Shown: in pieces, positions 8,944-17,663 of the stretch
How positions within the stretch are numbered: the first letter of the stretch is position 1
How the letters are laid out: every line of letters starts with the position of its first letter
From: Vreelandella subterranea
GTDB taxonomy: Bacteria > Pseudomonadota > Gammaproteobacteria > Pseudomonadales > Halomonadaceae
Direction of reading: 5' to 3'
DNA length: 40,960 nt
Assembly: GCF_900111305.1 (NCBI RefSeq)
Contig: NZ_FOGS01000016.1
Location: forward strand, 1 to 40,960
The notes under the pieces: model-generated
Database searches by the model: none
What the model saw: only the letters and a program-made list of their open reading frames with translations
Told to the model about the DNA's origin: nothing
Made by a program: the position numbers and the translations under genes

Positions 8944-9366
8944 TCACAGTTGTTTTTGGGAGTCGGGTAGCAAAAGCCATAGCTGCAGACGGCGCCGAAT
9001 CTCTTGAAGTGCCTGTTCGTAGGCGTCCAGCTTGCTGATCAAACGCGGGTCGCGAATATCCCAAAACAGCCTTTCACCCGCCGCCCCTTGCCATTCACGG
9101 CAAGCCTGCTGGGCCTTGTCACACAGCACAATGACGTAATCAAAGCTTTCGTTTTCAAACTCATCCAATGACTTGCTGTGCAGCCCTTCAATGGAAAGCC
9201 CCTGCTTGGCGAGCGCTTCAAGCGTCAGTGAATGGGGTTCATCCGGCTCAGTGCCCGCGCTGAACGCATCAAAGCGGTCACCGGCCATATGACGAAGCAG
9301 CACTTCGCCCATTAGCGAACGTGCCGAATTGGCGTTACACAGGAATAGCACGCGACGCTTTGACAT
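8944..9366 (-). CDS. arsC: Arsenate reductase, thioredoxin-coupled (low-MW phosphatase fold)
   Basis: This 140-residue protein has the low-molecular-weight tyrosine phosphatase fold. The P-loop is CNANSAR (Cys10 to Arg16) and the acid is Asp106 in DP. It also has Cys82 and Cys89 in LCDKAQQAC. This Cys10/Cys82/Cys89 triad reproduces the numbering of the thioredoxin-dependent S. aureus ArsC, so reduction of arsenate to arsenite is more likely than a pure phosphatase role. The start at 9366 has AGAGG upstream; the frame opens at 9384. It is divergent from the ACR3 exporter, which would expel the arsenite, with a palindromic operator between them. Confidence 0.88.
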   Translation of the reverse strand: MSKRRVLFLCNANSARSLMGEVLLRHMAGDRFDAFSAGTEPDEPHSLTLEALAKQGLSIEGLHSKSLDEFENESFDYVIVLCDKAQQACREWQGAAGERLFWDIRDPRLISKLDAYEQALQEIRRRLQLWLLLPDSQKQL

Positions 9367-9450
9367 AAATAAACAGCCTCTCATGTAATGAATGGCTATG
9401 ACTTTACGCCAGGTTCATGACGGCAATGTTGCATGCTTGGCGGCACTAGA

Positions 9451-9472
9451 AATATATGGAAAAACATATATT
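9451..9472. promoter_or_regulatory. ars operator 1 (ArsR-type palindrome)
   Basis: AATATATG (9451-9458) and CATATATT (9465-9472) are perfect 8-base arms with a six-base spacer. It lies in the divergent promoter region between arsC and the ACR3 gene. Its central 20 bases match the element before the GAPDH gene (12941-12960) at 18 positions. The size and A/T-rich dyad suit an ArsR-family repressor; none is encoded in the window. Confidence 0.75.
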
Positions 9473-9548
9473 ATGGATACATATTGTGCGTTCCAGCAGT
9501 TAGATACTAACGGATGTATTCACGCGCCCTTCGATCAAGGAGTTCTAT

Positions 9549-10619
9549 ATGTCATCGCTGCAGGATAAAGCATCTCCCTCCACCGCCGAGGGCATGGGTT
9601 TATTCGAGCGCTTTCTCTCGGTATGGGTCGCGCTTGCCATCGTGGCAGGCATCTTGCTCGGGCAGCTTGCCCCGGTGATACCGGAAACGCTTTCACGCTT
9701 TGAGGTAGCCCAGGTCTCCATCCCTATCGCGGTACTCATCTGGGCCATGATTTTTCCCATGATGGCGCAAATTGACTTCACCGCCATCGCCGGGGTTCGC
9801 CGTCAACCCAAAGGGCTAACCATCACCACGGCCGTCAATTGGCTGATCAAGCCCTTCTCCATGTTTGCCATTGCGTGGCTGTTTTTCATGGTGATCTTTC
9901 AGCCCTTTATCCCTGAAGCGCTGGCCAGCCAGTATCTGGCGGGTGCCATTCTGCTGGGCGCCGCACCGTGTACCGCCATGGTGTTTGTATGGAGCTATCT
10001 TACCCGAGGGGACGCGGCTTATACCCTGGTGCAGGTGGCTCTCAACGACCTGATCATGCTGTTCGCCTTTGCCCCCATCGTGGTCTTCCTGCTGGGGATC
10101 TCTAATATTCAGGTGCCCTGGAACACCGTCGCCCTATCGGTCGTGCTGTATATCGTGATTCCCCTGGCAGCAGGCTATATCACGCGGCAGAGCTTGATTA
10201 AAAAACACGGTGCCGAGTGGTACGACAATGTCTTCATGAAGCGCGTTGGCCCGATCACCCCGGTTGGCTTGATCATTACCCTGGTGCTGCTGTTTGCCTT
10301 CCAGGGCGAGGTGATTCTGAACAATCCGCTGCATATTGTGCTCATTGCCATTCCGCTGATTATTCAGACCTTCCTGATCTTCTTTATCGCCTATGGCTGG
10401 GCGAAAGCCTGGCGCGTCCCCCACAACATTGCCGCTCCCGGCGCGATGATTGGCGCCAGCAACTTTTTTGAACTCGCGGTCGCGGTCGCCATTGCGCTGT
10501 TTGGCATGCAGTCAGGCGCGGCGCTGGCAACGGTCGTCGGTGTATTGGTCGAAGTGCCGTTGATGCTGGCACTGGTAAGAATCGCCAATAAGACGCGCCA
10601 ACGCTTCATAACGCCATAA
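9549..10619 (+). CDS. acr3: ACR3-family arsenite efflux transporter
   Basis: This 356-residue inner-membrane protein has about ten transmembrane segments and exports arsenite driven by the proton gradient. The family-defining cysteine is Cys141 in GAAPCTAMVFVWSYL. The downstream segment ALNDLIML is also characteristic, as is GASNFFELAVAVAIALFG near the C-terminus. The start has an AAGGAG ribosome site. It is divergent from arsC and shares the operator at 9451-9472. It is convergent with arsJ, whose stop is 20 bases away. Confidence 0.95.
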   Translation: MSSLQDKASPSTAEGMGLFERFLSVWVALAIVAGILLGQLAPVIPETLSRFEVAQVSIPIAVLIWAMIFPMMAQIDFTAIAGVRRQPKGLTITTAVNWLIKPFSMFAIAWLFFMVIFQPFIPEALASQYLAGAILLGAAPCTAMVFVWSYLTRGDAAYTLVQVALNDLIMLFAFAPIVVFLLGISNIQVPWNTVALSVVLYIVIPLAAGYITRQSLIKKHGAEWYDNVFMKRVGPITPVGLIITLVLLFAFQGEVILNNPLHIVLIAIPLIIQTFLIFFIAYGWAKAWRVPHNIAAPGAMIGASNFFELAVAVAIALFGMQSGAALATVVGVLVEVPLMLALVRIANKTRQRFITP

Positions 10620-10638
10620 AGCGAGAAAACATGGTTTG

Positions 10639-11874
10639 CTATGCCAATTGCTTAGGCAACGCCAGCGCCATCACCGCGCTGGAAGCCACCAGCGCAGCGG
10701 CGACCCACAGGCAGGCACTCAGCCCATAGGCCATATACAGCCAGCCGGATAGCAGCGTGCCCACCAACCGCCCCATGGCATTGGCCATATAGTAAAAGCC
10801 GACGTCCATGGAAACGCCGTCGGCACGCGCGTAATGCACAATCAGATAGCTGTGCCAGCTGGAATTAATTGCAAACAGCACGCCAAACGCCAGTAAGCCG
10901 ACGACCAGCCAGCCGACCTGCGCCAAGGGCAGCATGGCCAACACGATTGCCAGCACCGCCAATGCCGCTGCCCAGCCTGCGGTAAGGGCGCGCGCATCGC
11001 CCTTGATCAGCCGCGTGAGCTTGGGCGCCTGGGTTTGCACACCGCCGTAGCCAATAATCCATACCGCCAGCAAGCCGCCCACTGTCCAGTGGGTCCAGCC
11101 ATGCTGGTCATATAAAAACACCGGTAGCGCCACCACAAACCACACATCCCGCGATGCGAACAGACAGAACCGCGCCGCTGACAGCACGTTGATGGCACGT
11201 GATTTCGAGAAGATTTCGGAAAACTTGGGCTTTACCTTTTGACGCCCCAGATCCGCCCTCAAGCGCCATAGGGAGAGCAGCAGCACCACGCCCAACATGA
11301 CGGCCATGGCCACCACGGCACCGCGAAAGCCAATCAACGTCAGCAACAGGCCGCCGACGAAAAAGCCCAAACCTTTCAGGGCATTTTTAGAGCCGGTGAG
11401 CATGGCGACCCAGCGGTAGAGCGAGCTGTTGGCGTTGGCACTTTCTTTAGGCACCAGCACTTTCACGGCACTTTTGGCGCTCATCTTGTTGAGGTCTTTG
11501 GCGATCCCGGAAAGCGCCTGAGCCGCCATGACCCAGGCGACGGTCAGCAGGCTGGCAGGCACCATCAACATGGCGAGGGCAATAATCTGTAGCCCAAGCC
11601 CGACGTTCATGGTGCGATTGAGGCCCAGGCGCGCCCCCAGCCAACCGCCTACCAGGTTGGTCACCACGCCAAAGGCTTCGTAAAACAGAAACAGCATGGC
11701 GATTTCCAACGGCGAGTAGCCCAGCTGGTGGAAATGCATCACCACCAGCATGCGCAGGGCGCCATCGGTAATCGTGAAGGCCCAGTAATTGCCCGTTATC
11801 AGCATGTACTGGCGCACTTCAAACGGCAGTGCCTTTACACGGGCCCGCATCTTCAACAACGCAGATTCAGCCAC
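10639..11874 (-). CDS. arsJ: ArsJ organoarsenical (1-arseno-3-phosphoglycerate) exporter
   Basis: This is an MFS-fold membrane protein of about 411 residues with 11-12 transmembrane segments. The N-terminal region EVRQYML...[38 protein letters not shown] is diagnostic of ArsJ. ArsJ exports the arsenylated product made by the adjacent GAPDH, which then breaks down outside the cell. The frame opens at a GTG (11892) inside the GAPDH gene. I chose the GTG at 11874, which overlaps the GAPDH stop by eight bases; an ATG at 11850 is the alternative. Overlap indicates translational coupling. It ends 20 bases from the convergent acr3 gene. Confidence 0.92.
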   Translation of the reverse strand: MAESALLKMRARVKALPFEVRQYMLITGNYWAFTITDGALRMLVVMHFHQLGYSPLEIAMLFLFYEAFGVVTNLVGGWLGARLGLNRTMNVGLGLQIIALAMLMVPASLLTVAWVMAAQALSGIAKDLNKMSAKSAVKVLVPKESANANSSLYRWVAMLTGSKNALKGLGFFVGGLLLTLIGFRGAVVAMAVMLGVVLLLSLWRLRADLGRQKVKPKFSEIFSKSRAINVLSAARFCLFASRDVWFVVALPVFLYDQHGWTHWTVGGLLAVWIIGYGGVQTQAPKLTRLIKGDARALTAGWAAALAVLAIVLAMLPLAQVGWLVVGLLAFGVLFAINSSWHSYLIVHYARADGVSMDVGFYYMANAMGRLVGTLLSGWLYMAYGLSACLWVAAALVASSAVMALALPKQLA

Positions 11875-12898
11875 GTTCCACCTGCTCGCCACCTACCTTC
11901 AGGGACAGCTCGGCGGTACGGTTAGCATAGCCCCACTCGTTGTCGTACCAGGCGTAGAGTTTGAGCTGTGTACCGTTGATCACCATGGTGGAGAGCGCAT
12001 CGATAACCGAGCTGCGCGGGTCGGTACAGTAATCGATCGACACCAGCGGGCGTTCTTCATAGCCCAGAATGCCGGCAAGCGCGCCTTCAGCGGCATGCTT
12101 CAATGCCTGGTTGACTTCCTCGGCGGTGACCTCGCGCTCTAGTTCGAAGACCATATCGGTGAGCGACGCGTTGGCCAGCGGCACGCGCACGGCATGGCCA
12201 TTCAGTTTGCCTTCCAGCTCAGGAAAGATCGCCGTAATGGCTTTAGCAGAACCGGTCGTGGTGGGAATCAAGCTCATACCGCATGCGCGGGCACGCCGCA
12301 GGTCCTTGTGCGGGGCATCCAGGATCGTCTGGGTATTGGTGATGTCGTGCACCGTGGTCATGGAGCCATGGCGGATTCCGAAGCTTTCCTGGATAACCTT
12401 GACCACCGGTGCCAGGCAGTTGGTGGTACAACTGGCGGCAGTGACAACCTTGTGCTGAATGGGGTCGTAAAGGTGGTCGTTGACGCCGACAACCACGTTC
12501 AAGGCATCTTCGTCTTTCAGAGGTGCACTCACCACTACCCGGGCAACATCCTGATCAAAATACGGCTGAAGCTGAGCGGTATTTTTCATCACGCCCGAAC
12601 ACTCGATGACCACCTCGCAGCCTGACCAGTCGCTCTCCATGATCTGCTTGTTGGCGCTGAATGCGATCGCATCGCCGTCGATCACGATAGCCTCCTGGGT
12701 AGCGGATATCCCTGCGCCCGGTGACCAGTGGCCATGCACGGAATCAAATTCGAGCAGGTGGGCGAAGGTTGCTGCATCACCGCCAGGGTCGTTAATGTGA
12801 GCCAGTTCCACCTCACCCGCTTCTACCCGTGGCCACAAACTTCGCAGCGTGAGTCGGCCGATGCGGCCGAACCCATTGATACCGATACGTAGTGCCAT
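11867..12898 (-). CDS. ArsJ-associated glyceraldehyde-3-phosphate dehydrogenase
   Basis: This 343-residue enzyme has the NAD-binding motif INGFGRIGR at 7-15 and the active-site cysteine Cys157 in ASCTTNC, with His184. In arsenic clusters this GAPDH uses arsenate in place of phosphate to form 1-arseno-3-phosphoglycerate, the ArsJ substrate. Assignment as the ars paralogue rather than the glycolytic enzyme rests on its overlap with arsJ and on the ars-type operator in its promoter. The ribosome site AGGAGG is strong. It could still contribute to central metabolism. Confidence 0.93.
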   Translation of the reverse strand: MALRIGINGFGRIGRLTLRSLWPRVEAGEVELAHINDPGGDAATFAHLLEFDSVHGHWSPGAGISATQEAIVIDGDAIAFSANKQIMESDWSGCEVVIECSGVMKNTAQLQPYFDQDVARVVVSAPLKDEDALNVVVGVNDHLYDPIQHKVVTAASCTTNCLAPVVKVIQESFGIRHGSMTTVHDITNTQTILDAPHKDLRRARACGMSLIPTTTGSAKAITAIFPELEGKLNGHAVRVPLANASLTDMVFELEREVTAEEVNQALKHAAEGALAGILGYEERPLVSIDYCTDPRSSVIDALSTMVINGTQLKLYAWYDNEWGYANRTAELSLKVGGEQVERG

Positions 12899-12940
12899 GG
12901 TACCCTCCTAAGCTATTTGATGCGCAAAAGCATAATATCC

Positions 12941-12960
12941 ATATACGGAAAATCATATAT
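12941..12960. promoter_or_regulatory. ars operator 2, upstream of GAPDH-arsJ
   Basis: ATATACGGAAAATCATATAT has arms ATATACG / CATATAT with one mismatch and the same six-base spacer as operator 1. It matches operator 1 at 18 of 20 bases. It lies 43 bases upstream of the GAPDH start, probably over the promoter. Confidence 0.75.
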
Positions 12961-12969
12961 ATAGCGTTA

Positions 12970-13015
12970 AAAAAACACACCCTTTAACAGACCCACCGCA
13001 GTGGCGGTGGGTCTG
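12970..13015 (-). terminator. Terminator of the pst operon
   Basis: A 12-base perfect stem CAGACCCACCGC (12988-12999) / GCGGTGGGTCTG (13004-13015) has a four-base loop. On the minus strand it is followed by TTAAAGGGTGTG and then seven T's. It separates pstB from the ars promoter immediately downstream. Confidence 0.8.
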
Positions 13016-13030
13016 AGAAATGAGTGTTAC

Positions 13031-13870
13031 TTAGCCATAGCGTCCGGAGATATAATCTTCGGTCTTTTTCTTGGCGGGGGTGGAGAACATTACCTTGGTA
13101 TCGTTGTACTCGATGATTTCCCCCAGATGGAAAAACGCCGTGTAGTCAGCCACCCGCGCTGCCTGCTGCATGTTGTGCGTGACCGTCACGATGGTGAATT
13201 TCTCTTTCAGGCGGTCCATCAGGTCCTCGATGGTCGCCGTGGAAATCGGGTCAAGGGCCGATGTAGGCTCATCCATCAAGATCACGTCGGGCTGCACGGC
13301 AATCGCCCGGGCAATGCACAACCGCTGCTGCTGACCACCGGAGAGCGACGTGCCCGGTTCCTGAAGCTTGTCTTTCACCTCTTCCCAGAGACCTGCATCA
13401 CGCAGCGCTTTTTCAACCAGCTCGTCCTGCTCGGCTTTACGGCTGACCATATCGTGCATACGTGGTGCGTAAGCGACATTTTCAAAGATTGACTTGGGAA
13501 ATGGATTGGGTTTCTGGAACACCATGCCCACGCGACGACGCAGCGCCACTTCATCCATTTTAACGGCATTGACGTCATGACCATCCATCTCGACCAGCCC
13601 TTCCGTTCGGACGCTGGGAATCAGATCGTTCATACGGTTCAGACAGCGCAGGAACGTCGACTTGCCGCAGCCGGAAGGCCCGATGAGGGCCGTCACATTT
13701 TTCTGGAACAGGTCAATATTGAGGTTTTTCAGCGCCTGGTTCTTGCCGTACCAGAGGCTCAGGTCGCGGACACGGATACTCAGGTCATGGCACGCCTGTT
13801 CATTGCGCGTGTAGGGCTGACCGACGCTTGGCGTATCTTGCTCAGACATTATGGGTGCTTGGCTGTTCAT
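13031..13870 (-). CDS. pstB: Phosphate ABC transporter ATP-binding protein PstB
   Basis: This 279-residue cytoplasmic ATPase powers the high-affinity phosphate importer. Walker [10 protein letters not shown] is at 64-72, the Q-loop Gln at 119, the signature LSGGQ at 176-180 and Walker B with DE at 200-201. The N-terminal 25 residues before the ABC core are a short extension. AAGGA precedes the start. It is the last pst gene: no phoU follows before the operon terminator, unlike the classical pstSCAB-phoU order. Confidence 0.97.
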   Translation of the reverse strand: MNSQAPIMSEQDTPSVGQPYTRNEQACHDLSIRVRDLSLWYGKNQALKNLNIDLFQKNVTALIGPSGCGKSTFLRCLNRMNDLIPSVRTEGLVEMDGHDVNAVKMDEVALRRRVGMVFQKPNPFPKSIFENVAYAPRMHDMVSRKAEQDELVEKALRDAGLWEEVKDKLQEPGTSLSGGQQQRLCIARAIAVQPDVILMDEPTSALDPISTATIEDLMDRLKEKFTIVTVTHNMQQAARVADYTAFFHLGEIIEYNDTKVMFSTPAKKKTEDYISGRYG

Positions 13871-13896
13871 AACGATATCCTTTTTAACGTGCTGGA

Positions 13897-15063
13897 TTAC
13901 CAGCGACGCTCAAATTTCTTGCGCAGTAAAACGGCGAAGGCGTTGAGGGAGATGAGCACTGCCAGAAGAACCAGAATACCCCCAGCGGTTTTTTCCACAA
14001 ACGCAGCCTCAGGCTCACCGGCCCAGGTAAAGATCTGCGCAGGCATCACGGTAGCGGCCTCAGTAAAGGAGGCGCCCACATCGGGGATAAACGCCACCAT
14101 TCCCACGATGATCAACGGCGCCGTCTCCCCCATGGCTTGCGCCAGACCAATGATCGAACCGGTCATGATACCCGGCATTGCCAGTGGTAATACGTGATCG
14201 CGCACCACCTGCCAGCGCGAACAGCCCACGCCAAACGCCGCATGCCGAATCGAATCCGGTACGCTACGCAACGCCGCACGCGTTGAGATAATGATGACCG
14301 GCAATGTCATCAGCGCCAAGGTCATACCACCCGCCAGCGGAGAAGACCGAGGCACGCCAAAGAAGTTGATGAAAATCGCCAACCCCAACAAACCAAACAG
14401 GATCGAGGGAATCGCGGCCAGGTTATTGATGTTGATTTCAATCGCCTGGGTAATCCGGTTGTCCGGTGCGAACTCTTCCAGATACACCGCCGTCATCACG
14501 CCAATCGGAAAAGAAATCGCCAGGGTAACGATCATGGTCATGACGGTACCTACGACGGCTGCCAATATACCGGCTCTCTCTGAGGTTTTGGAATCACCTT
14601 CGGTAAAGAAGGTGCGGTTGAAGGCCAGCTCCACCTGTCCCGACTCGACACGTTCATCAATGGCCGTGCGCTCCTCTTCGCTCAGACTATTTCGGTTGCC
14701 CTTGAGATACTGATCGACCTCGCCGTTGACCAACAGCCACCGCTGCTCGGATGTACCTAACAAATTTTCGTTATTACGCATTTGCAACGGGATGCTTCGA
14801 ATCTCGGTACGGCTGACGATCGCCACCAGGTCGTCCGGGATGGCCTGGCGTGCGTCGCGGGCCGCCTCCTCGGTGTAGTTTATCTCCGTATTGACATACG
14901 CTTGCTGAAAGGCAGGTAGGCCCTTATTGAGCATATCGGCGAAAAACAGCAGCAGAAATAGACCTGCCAGGCCAAGTGCGCCCATGGAAATCCACTTTAA
15001 ACGAGCAGATTTGCGGTGACGCCGCTTGAGCTGCTGGCTGATGTCATCAAAAGAATGGCTCAT
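13897..15063 (-). CDS. pstA: Phosphate ABC transporter permease PstA
   Basis: This 388-residue inner-membrane permease pairs with PstC to form the phosphate channel. A first TM lies at about 28-48. A large extracytoplasmic insertion (about 50-165) follows, then the conserved transport domain with the permease loop, near residues 300-330. E. coli PstA is about 296 residues, so the insertion is extra; long forms are known in many proteobacteria. It starts 18 bases after the pstC stop and ends 26 bases before pstB. Confidence 0.95.
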   Translation of the reverse strand: MSHSFDDISQQLKRRHRKSARLKWISMGALGLAGLFLLLFFADMLNKGLPAFQQAYVNTEINYTEEAARDARQAIPDDLVAIVSRTEIRSIPLQMRNNENLLGTSEQRWLLVNGEVDQYLKGNRNSLSEEERTAIDERVESGQVELAFNRTFFTEGDSKTSERAGILAAVVGTVMTMIVTLAISFPIGVMTAVYLEEFAPDNRITQAIEININNLAAIPSILFGLLGLAIFINFFGVPRSSPLAGGMTLALMTLPVIIISTRAALRSVPDSIRHAAFGVGCSRWQVVRDHVLPLAMPGIMTGSIIGLAQAMGETAPLIIVGMVAFIPDVGASFTEAATVMPAQIFTWAGEPEAAFVEKTAGGILVLLAVLISLNAFAVLLRKKFERRW

Positions 15064-15081
15064 CGAATCAGTTCCTCGGCG

Positions 15082-16332
15082 TTACAGGTTATTCACGCGG
15101 TATTTTTCACGGAAGCGGCGAATCATCAGCACCGAGACCAGATTGAGCGTCAGCGTGACGGCAAACAGCACCAGGCCTAGCGCAAAAGCAGACAGGGTTT
15201 CAGCGCTTGCAAACTCCTGGTCCCCGGTCAGCGCTGCCACGATGCGCACGGTCACGGTGGTCATATCTTCCAGTGGGTTGGCAGTCAAATTGGGGCGCAT
15301 ACCCGCCGCCATTACTACAATCATGGTTTCACCCATTGCCCTTGAAACACCCAATAGCGAGGCAGAAATGATCCCGGGTAACGCTGCCGGGATCACCACG
15401 TCGCGAATGGTCTCGCCCTTGGTCATGCCCAGCGCCAGTGACCCTTGACGCATGGTATCGGGTACCGAATTGATCACGTCATCGGAAAGCGAGGAGATAA
15501 AAGGAATGATCATGATGCCCATAACGATGCCGGGCGCCAGCGCATTGTTGTAGGAAGCATCCAGACCGAAAAAGCCGGCAACATTGACGATGATGGGCGC
15601 CACTGTAATGGCTGCAAAGAAGCCGTACACGACGGTAGGAATACCGGCCAATATTTCGAGAATCGGCTTCGCCACGGTGCGTACTTTCTGCGGGGCATAC
15701 TCAGACATGTAAATCGCCGATAGCAATCCCACAGGCACCGCCACCAGCATAGCAATAGCGGTAATCATGAAAGTACCGGCAAAAAGCGGCACCGAGCCGA
15801 ACTGTGCACCGCTGCCGTCGCCGCGTCCGGCTGCTGCCAAGAAGCTGTCGCCCGGGCTCCAGGTGGTGCCGGTTATAAACTCCCAGAAGCTATGCATCTG
15901 GAAAAAACGAATGGCCTCGGAAATGATCGAAAAAAGGATCCCAAAGGTCGTAAAAATCGAAATCAACGCCGCTGACGCCAACGTCATTCGAATTGCACGT
16001 TCAATCGCCTGGCGAGCGTGAAAACTTGGTCGCACTTGGGCTATTCCCACCACCAGCCCTGCAGCAGCAACCACAAGGCTTGCAGCGAGAAGATAAAACG
16101 TGGGGATGTCTGCGCCCAACAGCAGCATGATCAACGCGCCCACCGCCCCCACTAATATGGCAGGGCCTGCGGTGGAGAGCACGGCAAACCAGGCATACTG
16201 ATCGGGTTGCGCAAACATGCTGCCACCAGCGCTGCGTACACGAGCGGCCTTCGAGCGACCAATAAAAAAGGCCACTAGCCCGAGCAGCAAGAGCACAGTG
16301 CAAAAGAGTAAAAATAGCTGATTGGTTTGCAT
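15082..16332 (-). CDS. pstC: Phosphate ABC transporter permease PstC
   Basis: This 416-residue permease subunit is again about 100 residues longer than E. coli PstC. The additional N-terminal part contains three predicted TM segments (about 5-24, 47-70 and 76-98). The core follows from about 120, with the conserved segment TYMSEYAP-like IYMSEYAPQKVR and the permease loop ALGMTKGETIRDVVIPAALPGI. The ribosome site is GAGAG. It is separated from pstS by a terminator-like hairpin, so its expression is probably lower than that of pstS. Confidence 0.95.
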   Translation of the reverse strand: MQTNQLFLLFCTVLLLLGLVAFFIGRSKAARVRSAGGSMFAQPDQYAWFAVLSTAGPAILVGAVGALIMLLLGADIPTFYLLAASLVVAAAGLVVGIAQVRPSFHARQAIERAIRMTLASAALISIFTTFGILFSIISEAIRFFQMHSFWEFITGTTWSPGDSFLAAAGRGDGSGAQFGSVPLFAGTFMITAIAMLVAVPVGLLSAIYMSEYAPQKVRTVAKPILEILAGIPTVVYGFFAAITVAPIIVNVAGFFGLDASYNNALAPGIVMGIMIIPFISSLSDDVINSVPDTMRQGSLALGMTKGETIRDVVIPAALPGIISASLLGVSRAMGETMIVVMAAGMRPNLTANPLEDMTTVTVRIVAALTGDQEFASAETLSAFALGLVLFAVTLTLNLVSVLMIRRFREKYRVNNL

Positions 16333-16445
16333 CTAATCTCTCTCGCGTTCCTGATAAAGTCGGTTTGGGAAGTACTTTGCAGCAAAAACATTACAGCAAT
16401 GTGACAGACGCCAAATCCACAAGCTGGAGGTAAGGCGACAAGCAC

Positions 16446-16477
16446 AAAGAAAAAAGCCGACAGCTTATGCTGTCGGC
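16446..16477 (-). terminator. Intercistronic terminator/attenuator between pstS and pstC
   Basis: The perfect stem GCCGACAGC (16456-16464) / GCTGTCGGC (16469-16477) is followed on the minus strand by a T-rich run. It lies 32 bases after the pstS stop. Partial read-through would give more binding protein than permease. No separate promoter for pstC is evident in the remaining 113 bases. Confidence 0.88.
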
Positions 16478-16509
16478 CATTGTTTTATTGTCGGGTGTTA
16501 TCTCTGTTA

Positions 16510-17520
16510 TTACTGCAGATCAGAGAGTTCCAACTGAGCGCGATCGGCCACCATCTGGCGCCACTCTGCACGCTCTTCTTCCGGCAGCACGATCAGGCCG
16601 ATATCACGCAGGTAGCCATCGCTGCCAATCATCTGCTCTTCCATGAACATATCAACATATTCGTACATCGGCGGCACTTCTTCTGCATGCTGGTTCTTGA
16701 CGTAGAACCACAGTGAGCGAGCAACAGGGTATTCACCCTCACTAATAGTTTCCGGAAGTGGCTCAACACCGTTGATGGAAGCGCCATTCAGGATGTTGGT
16801 ATTCTCTTCCAGAAAGGAGTAACCGAAAATACCCATGGCACCAGTGTCTTCACCCAAACGCTGAACGATCAGGTTGTCGTTTTCACCGGCATCGATATAA
16901 ACACCATCAGAACGGATGTTGGTATAAGCTTCTGCGTACTCATCCATGCCTTCAGACACAACTTCCATGACAAGTTCTTCAAAGGCGTCACGAGTACCCG
17001 AAGTAGTGGGGGGGCCGTAAATGGAAATTTCACGATCCGGCAGCGAAGAATCGATTTCGCTCCAATTAGTGTAAGGATTTTCGACAAGCTGACCGTCTTG
17101 TGGGATTTGAGCGGCAACGGCTAAGAAAATTTGTTCAAGCGTCAGATCAACCACATCATTTTCATTGGACTGACCGAGCACGATACCATCTGAACCGATC
17201 TTGGCTTCTGTTATATCAGTCACGCCGTTTTCTACACAGCGCTCAAACTCACCTGGCTTCATGCGGCGCGATGCATTGGTGATATCCGGCGTACCGTCAC
17301 CCACTCCGTTACAAAACAGACGCAAACCGCCTCCTGAACCCGTAGACTCGATCACCGGTGTGGGGTAATTGGTAACCGCGCCAAACTCTTCAGTCACATA
17401 GCTGGCAAACGGATACACCGTGCTGGAGCCAACAATGCGGATTTGATCACGGGCTTGTGCAACACCTGCCACGCTCATCACAGCAGCTGCGAGCACGGTA
17501 GTTTTGAGAATACGGTTCAT
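16510..17520 (-). CDS. pstS: Phosphate-binding protein PstS
   Basis: This 336-residue periplasmic protein delivers phosphate to PstCA. It has a signal peptide (1-23, cleavage after AQA) and the phosphate-binding start RIVGSSTVYPF at 28-38. A second loop, STGSGGG, and a third, PTTSGTRDAF, complete the site. It ends with predicted helices typical of the long PstS class. The start at 17520 has a GGAG site; the frame to 17610 is leader and contains the Pho box. Because arsenate is a phosphate mimic, this importer is also its probable entry route. Confidence 0.96.
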   Translation of the reverse strand: MNRILKTTVLAAAVMSVAGVAQARDQIRIVGSSTVYPFASYVTEEFGAVTNYPTPVIESTGSGGGLRLFCNGVGDGTPDITNASRRMKPGEFERCVENGVTDITEAKIGSDGIVLGQSNENDVVDLTLEQIFLAVAAQIPQDGQLVENPYTNWSEIDSSLPDREISIYGPPTTSGTRDAFEELVMEVVSEGMDEYAEAYTNIRSDGVYIDAGENDNLIVQRLGEDTGAMGIFGYSFLEENTNILNGASINGVEPLPETISEGEYPVARSLWFYVKNQHAEEVPPMYEYVDMFMEEQMIGSDGYLRDIGLIVLPEEERAEWRQMVADRAQLELSDLQ

Positions 17521-17582
17521 GCGAATTACTCCTGAAGCTGTTAGGGATCTTGCCTTCGCAAGGCACACTTTGCATCGCTTCG

Positions 17583-17600
17583 ATGACAGCTTCATGACAA
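17583..17600 (-). promoter_or_regulatory. Pho box upstream of pstS
   Basis: The minus strand reads TTGTCATGAAGCTGTCAT: two 7-base direct repeats (TTGTCAT, CTGTCAT) separated by four bases, the classical PhoB-binding layout (CTGTCAT-N4-CTGTCAT). It is 63 bases upstream of the pstS start and would act in place of a -35 box. An A/T-rich stretch lies further upstream (17610-17635). Confidence 0.88.
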
Positions 17601-17663
17601 GCAATGTCACACAATCATTTTTTTAACTTTTTTTTTCGCCACGGTCGACAACGCCATGATGTA

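Noticed and set aside
11867..12898. Housekeeping glycolytic GAPDH
   Set aside because: Overlap with arsJ and the ars-type operator make an arsenic-pathway role more likely.
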